From positions 620,001 to 684,000 of the forward strand of contig NZ_JAMZEA010000001.1 of NCBI RefSeq assembly GCF_024172125.1: a stretch of DNA of 64,000 nt. The letters are read 5' to 3'. How positions within the stretch are numbered: position 1 is the stretch's first letter; each line of letters begins with the position of its first letter. Position numbers and translations under genes: made by a program. Source of the stretch: Actinomadura rupiterrae (GTDB lineage Bacteria > Actinomycetota > Actinomycetes > Streptosporangiales > Streptosporangiaceae). Below are positions 47,046-56,068 of the stretch, piece after piece. Under the pieces are notes generated by a model. That model was not told the DNA's origin, did not search any database, and worked only from the letters and a program-made list of their open reading frames with translations.

Positions 47046-47723
47046 TCACTCTTCGACAAGACGGATGACTCCGTAGTCCCAACCCCTTCTGCGATACACC
47101 ACCGTGGGGTGGCTGGTGGCCTTGTCACGGAACAGGTAGAAGTCGTGGCCCACGAGCTCCATCTCGAACAGGGCCTGCTCGATGCCCATGGGCTCGGCCT
47201 TGTGGAACTTCTCCCGGACGATGACGGGCCCGTCGCCGTCCATCGGGATCGGCACCAGGTTCTCGTCCATCGCGGTGGCCACGGCCTCGTAGCCGTCGGC
47301 CTCGGTCTCGGTGCCCGCGGCCGGCTCCGGCTCGTGGACCGGGACCGCCGCCACTTCGGCGGGCAGGTCCTCGGGCAGGGGCTCCATGGTGGCGAGCTTG
47401 GCCTTGTTCCGGCTGCCGTGGTGCACCTTGCGGCGGTCGGCGTCGCGGCGGAGTCTCGCCTCCAGCTTGTCGAGGGCCAGGTCGAGCGCGCCGTAGCGGT
47501 CGTCTGCGGCCGCCTCCGCGCGGATCACCGGGCCGCGCGACCGGATGGTGAGTTCCACGCGCTCGCGCTGGTCGGCGAGGCGCGGGTTGCGCTCCTGCGA
47601 CACCTCCACATCCACGCGGATGACCTTGTGGTCCAGCCGCTCGATCTTGGCGAGCTTGGTGTCGACGTGCTGCCGGAACCGATCGCTGACGTCGGTGTGC
47701 CGGCCCCTGACGATGATGTCCAC
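47046..47723 (-). CDS. hpf: ribosome hibernation promoting factor, long form
   Basis: A 225-residue protein that binds the 30S decoding region and dimerises ribosomes. The N-terminal Hpf/YfiA domain (about 1-105; DIIVRGRHTDVSDRFRQHVDTKLAKI) and a charged linker lead to the C-terminal dimerisation domain (about 168-225; VREKFHKAEPMGIEQALFEMELVGHDFYLFRD). GTG 47723 follows GGGAGAAGGGGGG; an upstream GTG at 47792 is less likely. It is usually near secA and comF in actinomycetes, as here. Confidence 0.95.
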   Translation of the reverse strand: MDIIVRGRHTDVSDRFRQHVDTKLAKIERLDHKVIRVDVEVSQERNPRLADQRERVELTIRSRGPVIRAEAAADDRYGALDLALDKLEARLRRDADRRKVHHGSRNKAKLATMEPLPEDLPAEVAAVPVHEPEPAAGTETEADGYEAVATAMDENLVPIPMDGDGPVIVREKFHKAEPMGIEQALFEMELVGHDFYLFRDKATSHPTVVYRRRGWDYGVIRLVEE

Positions 47724-48413
47724 GCGGGACCCCCCTTCTCCCGGTTGCGAGGTCTGACCGGAAGGGGGCTGGACGCCCCCTCCGGACGCCACGGCTCGGT
47801 GGGTCGCACCCGCCCGGCCGACCTGGTCTTCGTCCCCACATCCGCCTGCTGAGGGGCTCGCGGCTCTATCGCCACTACTGCCCTTCTCCCGTTTCGGGAG
47901 ATGTCTGATCTCCCGGCGGGGCAGGACTTACCTCTAAGGCGCACCGTGATCGGTCGACGAGAAGTCGCCTTACGTGGGCCGTTTCGCCTGCGCCTGGCAT
48001 CGGCTTGCCGGACCGCATCCCGCGCTCGCGACGAGCGCTGCGATCCGACGCAACCACGGACCCGGGCGGGTGCCATGTCAGGAACGCTAACCCCTTACGC
48101 CACGAATGTCAGGGGGGTGAACGGAGGAAATACTCACTGACCGTCATCGGGACGCCCCCGATCGACCTCCCGGAGGGGCCTCTCAGGACCCTCCTCACGC
48201 CGTGCATCCCCCTGCCCACAGGGCCTCCCGTGGATCATCCCCGCGCAGGTCAGAGCGTTGTCGCCCGCAGGCCATCTTGACAAATATCTACCCCCTTCAT
48301 GACTCACCGTGACTGTTGAATCCACAATCAATCCGGCGGGTCCCAACAAGCCGGACAGACCGCCGTCACGGTCGGTAACTACCTGACGTGCCGAGCATCT
48401 CCCGTGAAGAAAG
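47724..48413. other. hpf upstream region, possible long leader
   Basis: 690 bases between the hpf start and the comF stop. The stretch 48285-48355 is distinctly A/T-rich and includes TTGACA on the plus strand (48288) and a TAGATAT -10-like sequence on the minus strand. If the latter starts hpf transcription, the leader is over 500 bases. A 7-bp hairpin (CGGGAGA/TCTCCCG) lies at 47893-47913. No known riboswitch was recognised. Confidence 0.4.
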
Positions 48414-50129
48414 TCACCCTCTCTCCAGAAGCCGCCGCGGGGTGGCCGCGACCGTCGCCGCCCCGACGACCTCGGCGCCCGCCTGCCGGAGCACCCGTAC
48501 CGCCTCCGCCAACGTGGCCCCCGAGGTCACCACGTCGTCCACGACCACCACCCGCCACCCCACCAGCGGCCCCACCTGCCCAAGCCCCTCCCCCGCACAC
48601 ACCGAACCCCGCCCACCCCCACCACCCTCCCCACCGACACCAGCCCCGACCCCGGCCCCGGCCCCGGCTAACGATTCGCCCGCCGGCAGCCCCGACAAAG
48701 GCCGGTCGCGCCGATACGCCTCTTCCCCGCCATCCGCCTCTCCACCGCGCACCCAAGACGCCCCCGTCTGCGACGACACCTCGCCCCTCGCAGCAGCCCC
48801 ACGCTCCCCCTGCGCCCCCGATGTCCCGAAGTCCCGGCCCACCGCCCGGGACCCGCGCGCCCCGGGCAAGGGCTCGGACCGGCGCTCCCCCGGCGCGGCG
48901 CAGCCCTGCGGCTCCGGCGCGCCGGAGCCCTGTGGGCGTGCCTGGTCGGCGATCCACACCCCGTCCTCGCCCTTGCCGTCGCGCGCGAACCTCATCCGGA
49001 ACAGCGACGCGCGGCGCGGCTCCAGGCTTCGGGACGCATCCACCCTTCGAGGACCTTCTGGGCTTCGGGGCGCGTCTGGGCTTCGGCCGAGGGCGTGTCC
49101 CGTTGGGCGGGCCTGGGCGGTTGCGGAGTTCGCGTTGCGTTCGGGGGTCTGGGACGGGAGTGGCACTTGGTTTTGCTTGGGGGCGAGGTTGGGCGCTTGG
49201 CTCTGGTCCCGAGGTGCGTGCTGGTTCGCGGTCGGGTACGGGCTTGCGTCCCGAGGTGGAGGCAGGGGCGTAGGGGGTCGCTGGGGTGCGCGGGCCGAAG
49301 GCGCGGTTTCTGGAGGGAGGGCGTGGGCGCGGCAGGTGGGGGGTGGGGGTGTGCGGTCGCCGTGTTTGGCTCGGAGGGCGCGGATCTCGCGGCGGGACAG
49401 GGCCATGGCGCCGGTCACGTTGGCCTTGCGTTCGGCTTGGCGCAGTCCCGCCTGGTCGGCCACGGCGCGGCGATGGCGGAGCAGAGGCGCGCCGAGCACC
49501 GGAAAGCCCTCAGCCCGGAGCTCCCGCACGGCCACGGCCGCCATACGCCGAGTCGGATCGTGCCCGCGCTTGCGCACGGAACGAGCCGTCGAGGGCACCG
49601 GCACGACGATCACCGGCTCGTCGCTCTGCCACCAGAGCACCGCGCCCTCGGAGCGCCCGATGGACGTCTCGCCGCCGGAGTCCTGAAAACGATCACCGCG
49701 AAGGCGACCGACCTGGGAGGAATCGGCAGGGACGGGCGTACCCGGCATCCGAGGCGGCGGCGGGTCGAGCGTCCAGGCGGCGAGCGGGACGGGCGGGCGC
49801 TCGGCATACCAGGGCGCGTCGTCCAGCGGCGGCTGCTCAGCGCTCAGCGACAGGACGGCCTTGACCGCCGCCGCGAGGGCGCGGCCGAGCGGACGGGCCA
49901 GGGCCGTGCGCCCGAGCTCCTTGTGCGCGGCGATGAGAGCCCGCATGGCGCCCTCGTAGGACGCGACCGTCCAGATGGGCGGATTGAGGGCCGCGAGGCC
50001 CGCAGCGGGCACAGGACGGGCCGGAAGCGCCAGCGGGGCGGCGCAGGACGGGCAGAGCAGGCCGCGGGCCGTCCGGCAGCCGGCGCAGCGCTGCGGCAGC
50101 AGCAGGTCGAGAAGATCACGTGCGAACAT
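48414..50129 (-). CDS. comF: ComF-family phosphoribosyltransferase-like protein with large insertions
   Basis: A 571-residue protein; family members are usually about 220-260. The zinc finger is intact (C15-C18-C26-C29 in RCAGCRTARGLLCPSC), as are the helical part to residue 96, VIVVPVPSTARSVRKRGHDP (173-192), LLRHRRAVADQAGLRQAERKANV (216-238) and the PRPP loop VVVVDDVVTSGATLAEA (527-543). Two extra stretches interrupt it: residues 97-168 and a 265-residue Pro/Ala/Gly/Arg-rich stretch at 258-522, placed just before the PRPP-loop strand. No stop or frameshift is present. ComF acts in DNA uptake in transformable bacteria; its role in actinomycetes is unclear. Confidence 0.85.
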   Translation of the reverse strand: MFARDLLDLLLPQRCAGCRTARGLLCPSCAAPLALPARPVPAAGLAALNPPIWTVASYEGAMRALIAAHKELGRTALARPLGRALAAAVKAVLSLSAEQPPLDDAPWYAERPPVPLAAWTLDPPPPRMPGTPVPADSSQVGRLRGDRFQDSGGETSIGRSEGAVLWWQSDEPVIVVPVPSTARSVRKRGHDPTRRMAAVAVRELRAEGFPVLGAPLLRHRRAVADQAGLRQAERKANVTGAMALSRREIRALRAKHGDRTPPPPTCRAHALPPETAPSARAPQRPPTPLPPPRDASPYPTANQHAPRDQSQAPNLAPKQNQVPLPSQTPERNANSATAQARPTGHALGRSPDAPRSPEGPRRVDASRSLEPRRASLFRMRFARDGKGEDGVWIADQARPQGSGAPEPQGCAAPGERRSEPLPGARGSRAVGRDFGTSGAQGERGAAARGEVSSQTGASWVRGGEADGGEEAYRRDRPLSGLPAGESLAGAGAGVGAGVGGEGGGGGRGSVCAGEGLGQVGPLVGWRVVVVDDVVTSGATLAEAVRVLRQAGAEVVGAATVAATPRRLLERG

Positions 50130-50180
50130 GCATTCGACGATGCCGCCCCGCCCAGCACGATCGCCAGCGCGGCCGCGATC

Positions 50181-50189
50181 TGTGGATAA
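50181..50189 (-). promoter_or_regulatory. perfect DnaA-box sequence (TTATCCACA)
   Basis: TGTGGATAA on the plus strand within CTGTGGATAAC, in the 115-base gap between lpqB and comF. Third of four sites. Confidence 0.5.
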
Positions 50190-50244
50190 CCTGGCCGCAG
50201 CCCTACCTCACAGGCTGCTGACCTGCACAAACACGGCGCCTTCG

Positions 50245-52182
50245 TCAGTAGGCGTAGGACGGGTCGCTTCCCGCGGTACCGCAGGTCCACTCGCTGTCCC
50301 GGTCCCGGAAGGCGGTCTGGTGGCAGACGAGGGGCTGGCCCGAACTCTGCGTGCCGATGAGGACGGGCGCGCCCGGCATGGCGGCGATGCTCTCGGGTTC
50401 GCCCAGGGCGCCGACGCCGAGGGAGGTGACCGCGGAGCCGTCCACCGGCACGAGGTAGGGCAGGACCTGGGCGTTCTGGTACTGGTCGGTGGTGCCCTTC
50501 CGCCCCAGGGCGACGAGGGTGTTGTAGTCGCGCCACGCAAGGTCGTCCGCCTCGGCGAGTTCGGAGCTGACCGGGACGAACGAGCCCGCGTCGATCTGGT
50601 CGCCGCTCCGCGCAATACGGCCGAGCTGGATCTGCTTGCGGCCGTCGATCTTGGCGACGACCGCGACGCGGACGCCGTCGCGGGCGACCTGGAGGGCGTA
50701 GATCTCGCGCCCGTCGAGGCCCCAGTGGGCGACCTGCTTCAGCGGTCCGCCCGGGTCCTGCCGCCAGAGCATGGATTTGCCCGGGCTCGTCTCGACCGTC
50801 CAGAGCGTGCCGTTCCGGTCCCAGCAGGGCGGTGTGAACCGGCCTTCCGGGTCCTTTGCCGCGCGCAGGAGGCGCGGGACGCTCATCGAGGTCATGTTGG
50901 TGACCAGCAGCTGCCTGCCGTCCGGGCTGAGCCCGGCGGCCTTGCGCAGGTCGGGGGAGACGGCCGGGCGGATCATGCGCCCGGGCGCGCGCGTGATGAT
51001 CGGCATCGCCATGAAGTTGTTCAGGCTCAGGCTGGACAGATGCCCGGCCCCGCCCATCATGTATGCGCGGTGGTCGTCGCTGGTGATCCCGTCCGGCGAG
51101 TTGGCCTGCCAGTCGCGGAAGGACTGGATCTCGTTCTTGCCCGGCGGAGCCACGAAACCGCGGCCTTCGATCCGCAGCCGCCACTGCTTGATCTCGGAAA
51201 GCGGGCTGAGGCTCCAGGCGAGCTGCGCCGACATCTGGCCGACGTCGCCGTCCTTCGCCTCCTTGCTCAGCTCCACGGTCGCGACGTCCTTGTCCAGGGA
51301 CAGGCTGACCAATTTGGTCCCGCGGGGGAAGGCGCTCGTGACGGCGCCGTTGAGCCAGGACGTGGGGCCGGCTATGACGGCCTGCACGAGACGCTGCGGC
51401 AGGTCCTCCCGGCTTACCAGGGGGAGGAAGACCCCGTTGGGGACGAGCGTCTGCTGTTGAGGCACGAAGTAGTACAGGTTGAACGTCCTGAAGACCTGCT
51501 GGACGTCGCTTTTCGTTAGCAGCATGGACTGGCCCAGGGCGTCCGGTAGCGCGGTGATACGCCACTGGTGCTGGGCGTTACGCGTCACCTGGTAATCGGC
51601 CTGGACGGTCTTCTGGAACGCCGTGTACTGGCCGTCGGGGGTGATGATCCCTAGCTGGGTGCCGGTGACCCTGACGGTCACCTGGTTCCCCGACCCGATC
51701 AGCTTGGGTTCCGGGCGATCGGCGAAAACCGCTACGGACGGCCTCGGTCCCGGTCGCCAGCCGTTGGGATTCGCCAGGTACTCCTTGGCGACCTTGTGGT
51801 CGTCCTCGAAACTGGCCGAGGCGGCCAGGAAGCCCGAAACGATGTCCTTTGCGGACCAGTTGTTCTGCGGCTCCACGGGGATCACGCGCACGTACGAGTC
51901 GTCCGCCTGCTCCGACCGCTCCTGCGCCTTGACGGACGTGACGCGCCCGCCGCCTGGCATCGCCGCGCAACCGGCCGCGCCAAGAGTCAGCATCGCGGCC
52001 GTGGCCATGGCCGCAGGGGCCTTCAGCCTGCCGCCGAACCGCCGCGCCTGGCCGCCGAGCCGCCGCATCTGGCCGCTGGGTCGGCGAACCGGGCGGTCGA
52101 TCCGCCGAGCCTGACCGTCCGGGCACCTGCGCACAGCGGAAGCCTCCGAAGCGGCATGGGTGGTTCTCAGGCGTTCGGCCAT
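50245..52182 (-). CDS. lpqB: lipoprotein LpqB
   Basis: A 645-residue cell-surface lipoprotein that works with the MtrAB two-component system. The lipobox GAAGC puts the lipidated cysteine at 72, after an unusually long, arginine-rich leader of about 55 residues with RRxxGQxRRxGG repeats; an internal start near residue 58 would give a normal signal peptide. A GerMN domain lies at about 205-325 (LVQAVIAGPTSWLNGAVTSAFP) and a beta-propeller-like C-terminal half follows. ATG 52182 shares one base with the mtrB TGA (TGATG) behind GGAGGCGGGGG, so it is coupled to mtrB. Confidence 0.93.
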   Translation of the reverse strand: MAERLRTTHAASEASAVRRCPDGQARRIDRPVRRPSGQMRRLGGQARRFGGRLKAPAAMATAAMLTLGAAGCAAMPGGGRVTSVKAQERSEQADDSYVRVIPVEPQNNWSAKDIVSGFLAASASFEDDHKVAKEYLANPNGWRPGPRPSVAVFADRPEPKLIGSGNQVTVRVTGTQLGIITPDGQYTAFQKTVQADYQVTRNAQHQWRITALPDALGQSMLLTKSDVQQVFRTFNLYYFVPQQQTLVPNGVFLPLVSREDLPQRLVQAVIAGPTSWLNGAVTSAFPRGTKLVSLSLDKDVATVELSKEAKDGDVGQMSAQLAWSLSPLSEIKQWRLRIEGRGFVAPPGKNEIQSFRDWQANSPDGITSDDHRAYMMGGAGHLSSLSLNNFMAMPIITRAPGRMIRPAVSPDLRKAAGLSPDGRQLLVTNMTSMSVPRLLRAAKDPEGRFTPPCWDRNGTLWTVETSPGKSMLWRQDPGGPLKQVAHWGLDGREIYALQVARDGVRVAVVAKIDGRKQIQLGRIARSGDQIDAGSFVPVSSELAEADDLAWRDYNTLVALGRKGTTDQYQNAQVLPYLVPVDGSAVTSLGVGALGEPESIAAMPGAPVLIGTQSSGQPLVCHQTAFRDRDSEWTCGTAGSDPSYAY

Positions 52183-53873
52183 CAGTCCCCCGCCTCCAGC
52201 TCTGCGAACAGCGGACGGCCGCCCGCGCCCGGGGGCACGAGCGGAAGGGGCGATCCCCTCAGTTCGTCCCCTGCGTTGCGCGGAAGCGACAGGCGGAACT
52301 GGGAGCCCTGACCGGGCTCGCCCCAAGCCTGGAGCCATCCGCCGTGCAGCTGAGCGTCCTCCTTGGAGATCGACAGGCCGAGGCCGGTCCCGCCCGTCGT
52401 GCGCGCACGAGCCGGGTCCGCGCGCCAGAAGCGGTCGAAGACCATCTGGCCCTCCCCCGGCTTCAGCCCCACACCGTGGTCGCGGACGGTGACGGCGACG
52501 GCGTCCCTGTCGGCGGCGACGGAAACCACGATGTCCTCGCCCTCGCCATGCTCGATGGCGTTGACCAGCAGGTTCCGCAGGATGCGCTCCACGCGCCGCC
52601 GGTCCACCTCCGCCATGCAGGGTTCGCCGGGCAGTTGCAGGACGACCTTGGAGCCCTTGCGTTCGGCAAGGCCCTGGACATCGCCGACCGTGCGCAGCAC
52701 GAGGTCGCGCATATCGAGGGACTCGGCGTCCAGGGTCGCGGCCCCGGCGTCGTGCCGGGAGATCTCCAGCAGGTCGGCGAGCAGGGATTCGAAGCGCTCC
52801 AGTTGGCTCTGCAGGAGTTCCGCCGAGCGGCCTACAGCCGGATCGTCGAACGTGTCGCGATGCTCATAGAGCATGTCCGCGGCGATGCGGATCGTGGTCA
52901 GGGGCGTGCGCAGCTCATGCGAGACGTCCGAAACGAACTGGCGCTGGACCTGCGACAGGTCCTCCAGCTCGCGGATCTTCTCCTGGAGGTTCGCCGCCAT
53001 GTCGTTGAACGATCGGGCCAGGCGCGCGAGGTCGTCCTCCCCGCGCACGCGCATGCGCTCTTCCAGGCGTCCGGCCGCAAGTCTCTGCGCGCCCTGCGCC
53101 GCCAGCCGAACCGGTATGACGACCTGGCGGGTCACCAGGGACGCGATGGCCGCCAGCAGCAGCACCAGGACGATCCCGACACCGGCCAGCGACCGGCTGA
53201 CGATCGTGAGGGTGTGCTGCTCCTGCGTGAGCGGGAACAGGTAGTAGACCTCGTAGTGCCCGGTCTTGCCCGCGACGATCAGACCCCGCTCAGAGGGCCT
53301 GTGGCCGATGTAGGACAGCTTGCCGTACGTGTACGCCCGCGTACCCGTGGTGCCGCTTCTCAGCTCGTCTCGGAGCCTCTGAGGGACGCTCTGGGGCCGG
53401 AGCTCGTTGGTGGCGTACCCGTCGATGTAGACCTGCGTGGTGTCGCGGACGCAGACCTCGTAGAGCCCGGACGGCCCGCTGCGCGCCTTCAGCCCGTTGG
53501 CGGCGCTGCGGAGCCGGTCCCCGCTGTCGCTGGAGGCGCCCACGTCGTTCTGGAGGCTCCCCAGGCCCTCGTCGAGCTGCGCCAGGGCCGCCTTGGTCTT
53601 GCCGTCCATCAGCGCGGTGGTGATCTGCTGCATCAGGAAGAACCCGAGGATCGCCACCACGATCGCCGAGATGAACAGCGTGGAGGTGACCACCCGGACC
53701 TGGATGGACCGCCTCCAGCGCGCGTACGCGGCGCTCACCACCCGCCGCGTGATCCGCTTGACCCGGCCGAGCCAGCGCCTGACCGGCCGCCACACGGCAC
53801 GCCGAACCCGCCCGGCCGTTCCGGGAACGGCGGCGGGCGGGGCTGCGGGGGCGGCGGGGGCCGGCTGGGTCAT
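52182..53873 (-). CDS. mtrB: sensor histidine kinase MtrB
   Basis: A 563-residue membrane kinase partnering MtrA in control of wall growth, division and osmotic response. A basic cytosolic N-terminus (1-57) is followed by span 1 (about 61-81), an extracytoplasmic sensor (82-227), span 2 (228-248) and HAMP (249-300). The H-box is VSDVSHELRTPLTTIR with His319, the N-box NLLVNAIEHGEGE, and the G-boxes DHGVGL and GGTGLGLSIS. It begins 13 bases after mtrA and overlaps lpqB. Confidence 0.97.
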   Translation of the reverse strand: MTQPAPAAPAAPPAAVPGTAGRVRRAVWRPVRRWLGRVKRITRRVVSAAYARWRRSIQVRVVTSTLFISAIVVAILGFFLMQQITTALMDGKTKAALAQLDEGLGSLQNDVGASSDSGDRLRSAANGLKARSGPSGLYEVCVRDTTQVYIDGYATNELRPQSVPQRLRDELRSGTTGTRAYTYGKLSYIGHRPSERGLIVAGKTGHYEVYYLFPLTQEQHTLTIVSRSLAGVGIVLVLLLAAIASLVTRQVVIPVRLAAQGAQRLAAGRLEERMRVRGEDDLARLARSFNDMAANLQEKIRELEDLSQVQRQFVSDVSHELRTPLTTIRIAADMLYEHRDTFDDPAVGRSAELLQSQLERFESLLADLLEISRHDAGAATLDAESLDMRDLVLRTVGDVQGLAERKGSKVVLQLPGEPCMAEVDRRRVERILRNLLVNAIEHGEGEDIVVSVAADRDAVAVTVRDHGVGLKPGEGQMVFDRFWRADPARARTTGGTGLGLSISKEDAQLHGGWLQAWGEPGQGSQFRLSLPRNAGDELRGSPLPLVPPGAGGRPLFAELEAGD

Positions 53874-53886
53874 CGGCGGGGAGGCG

Positions 53887-54573
53887 TCAGGCCGGACCGG
53901 CCTTGTAGCCGACCCCGCGCACGGTCACCACGATCTCCGGCCGCTCCGGGTCCTTCTCGATCTTGGCGCGGAGCCGCTGGACGTGCACGTTCACCAGGCG
54001 GGTGTCGGCGGCGTGCCGGTAGCCCCAGACCTGTTCGAGCAGGACCTCGCGGGTGAAGACCTGGCGCGGCTTGCGCGCGAGCGCGACCAGGAGGTCGAAC
54101 TCCAGCGGCGTGAGCGGGATGTGCTTGTCGCCCCGCTTCACCGAGTGGCCGGCCACGTCGATGCTGATGTCGCCGATCTGCAGGGTCTCGGGGGCGGGCT
54201 CGTCGGTCCGGCGCAGCCGCGCGCGCACACGAGCGACGAGCTCCTTCGGCTTGAAGGGCTTGACGATGTAGTCGTCGGCACCCGATTCCAGCCCGAGCAC
54301 CACGTCCACCGTGTCGCTCTTGGCGGTGAGCATGACGATGGGCACGCCGGACTCGGCGCGGATCTGCCGGCAGACGTCGATGCCGTCCGCGCCCGGGAGC
54401 ATCAGGTCGAGAAGGACCAGGTCGGGCCGGGTTTCCCGGAACGCCTCCAGGGCCTTGTCGCCATCGTGGACGAACGACGGCTCGAAGCCCTCGCCCCTCA
54501 GCACGATGCCGAGCATCTCGGCCAGCGCGAGGTCGTCGTCGACGACCAGTACACGTCCTCTCATGGCCCTCAT
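53887..54573 (-). CDS. mtrA: response regulator MtrA
   Basis: A 228-residue OmpR-type regulator. The receiver has DDD at 12-14, Asp56 in LVLLDLMLPG and the lysine in YIVKPFKPKEL. The winged helix (about 130-228) has LTPLEFDLLVALARKPRQVFTREVLLEQVWGYRHAADTRLV in family order. ATG 54573 (MRAM) mirrors the start of the mycobacterial protein; ATG 54564 is three codons later. It is the first gene of mtrA-mtrB-lpqB. A 9-bp inverted repeat lies about 50 bases upstream. Confidence 0.97.
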   Translation of the reverse strand: MRAMRGRVLVVDDDLALAEMLGIVLRGEGFEPSFVHDGDKALEAFRETRPDLVLLDLMLPGADGIDVCRQIRAESGVPIVMLTAKSDTVDVVLGLESGADDYIVKPFKPKELVARVRARLRRTDEPAPETLQIGDISIDVAGHSVKRGDKHIPLTPLEFDLLVALARKPRQVFTREVLLEQVWGYRHAADTRLVNVHVQRLRAKIEKDPERPEIVVTVRGVGYKAGPA

Positions 54574-54982
54574 CGCTACAAAGTCGGGGTCGGGTGGACT
54601 GCGCGGAGGCCGCGGAACGGCCACGCCACGCCAGGTAGAGGTATGTCCTGGCGTGCAAGGTTACCTGTCTTTGCCGAATACATGACCCCTCCCACGTCGC
54701 GCTTCGCCGCCCGGCACCGCCGGGCGGAGGACTTCTATGACGGGCTTTCCAGTCCGCCATACCCACTCCTCGCCCGGGCGCAGAGGCCGGATTTTAAACA
54801 GGGACTCCCGAGGCCCACTGGGGGTTGACCGATTTCGCATGGCCCTTGACGGCCGATTACCCGGCCTCATGCGCGCGATAGCACACGTATCGCCCGCGAA
54901 GGCGGCGTGTGATGACTCCTTGAGCCGGTATGGCCGCCTCATGGCAGGATGGCCCGACACACGGACGGGGCAGGGAGCGGGC
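54574..54982. other. divergent promoter region, mtrA / DUF4129 operon
   Basis: 409 bases between divergent genes. It contains the inverted repeat at 54625-54653 and A/T-richer patches near 54655-54680 and 54790-54850 that may hold promoters. No consensus pair is convincing. Confidence 0.4.
54625..54653. promoter_or_regulatory. inverted repeat upstream of mtrA
   Basis: CACGCCAGG and CCTGGCGTG, perfect 9-bp arms with an 11-base centre, about 50 bases before the mtrA start. It could be an operator (possibly autoregulatory) or a leader hairpin. Confidence 0.45.
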
Positions 54983-56068
54983 ATGTCGGGAGCGGGCGGC
55001 GGGGGACGTCTCGTGCCGCGCGGGGTCGAGGTGCCGTTCCGGCCCATGTCGATCTCCGAGATGCTGGACTGCGCCATCGCGGGCATCCGGTACCGGCCGC
55101 GGACCGTCCTCGGCCTGTCGGTGGCCATCTCCACGGTCGTCCAGGTCCTCGGATCGGTCCTCGCCTACTACTTCATCGGGCAGCAGGCCCGCGGGGAGGT
55201 CACCCCCCGGGTCCTGATCAGGTCCGTGGGGGCGCAGGCCACGCTGGGCGCGATCGACATGGTGCTCACGGCCTTCGGGATCCTGGTGCTCGCCGGGATC
55301 CTCGCGCCCGTCCTCGCGCGCACGATGTTCGGCCTGGACATCTCTCTAGGCCAGGCATGGCAGGACGCCCGGCCGAGGTTCTGGCGCCTCCTCCTTATGG
55401 CCTTCGTTGTGCTCGTGGTGTCGCTGGCAGCACTGGCCGTGCCGCTGCTTCCTTTCTCCTTGGCCCTGGCAGGCGGCGCTCATCCTGCTCTAGGGGTGCT
55501 CTCAGCCCTGTTCGGAATTCCGGTAGGGCTGCTCCTGATGGTGTGGGTCTACGTGATGCTCGTACAGAGCCTCCCCGCGCTGGTCCTGGAGCGGCAGGGA
55601 ATCGGCGGGGCGCTCACGCGCGCGCGTCGGCTTTCCAAGGGGCGCTGGTGGCGGACGTTCGGAACGCTGCTGCTGGCCATGCTGGTGACGGTCTTCATGG
55701 GGTTCTTCGCACTGCGGATCCCGTTCCTGATCGCGCAGCTGGTGCTGTTCGGCGGCTCGGGCTCCGGCAGCGACCAACTGCTCCCGGCCCTGGCCCTGGA
55801 CACGGTCGGACGGATCGTGAGCTGGTCCATAGTGCTGCCATTCGACGCAGGGGTGATCGCTCTGCTCTACATGGACCGGCGTATGCGCCGCGAGGGACTC
55901 GACCTCGATCTGGCCACACGCCCCACTCCTGAGAGCGACGACGGCTTTTTTGACCTTTGGCGTCCTACCGCGACGCCGTCCCGGCCTGTTTTCGTGCCTC
56001 CCCTAGCGCCTAACGCGCCTCCTGTAGGCCCGGCTCCAGGGACGCCATACAGGCAGGGGGCGCCGTGA
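54983..56068 (+). CDS. polytopic membrane protein, GPDPase-membrane-domain-like
   Basis: A 361-residue protein with about six spans. It begins with a soluble FRPMSISEMLDCAIAGIRYRPRTVLGLS segment, typical of actinobacterial proteins annotated as glycerophosphoryl diester phosphodiesterase membrane-domain proteins. It has no phosphodiesterase active site, so enzymatic function is not implied. ERQGIGGALTRARRLSKGRWWRTFG before span 5 is a family signature. ATG 54983 follows AGGGAG; an ATG 82 codons upstream is rejected. Its TGA overlaps the GTG of the DUF4129 gene. Confidence 0.85.
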   Translation: MSGAGGGGRLVPRGVEVPFRPMSISEMLDCAIAGIRYRPRTVLGLSVAISTVVQVLGSVLAYYFIGQQARGEVTPRVLIRSVGAQATLGAIDMVLTAFGILVLAGILAPVLARTMFGLDISLGQAWQDARPRFWRLLLMAFVVLVVSLAALAVPLLPFSLALAGGAHPALGVLSALFGIPVGLLLMVWVYVMLVQSLPALVLERQGIGGALTRARRLSKGRWWRTFGTLLLAMLVTVFMGFFALRIPFLIAQLVLFGGSGSGSDQLLPALALDTVGRIVSWSIVLPFDAGVIALLYMDRRMRREGLDLDLATRPTPESDDGFFDLWRPTATPSRPVFVPPLAPNAPPVGPAPGTPYRQGAP

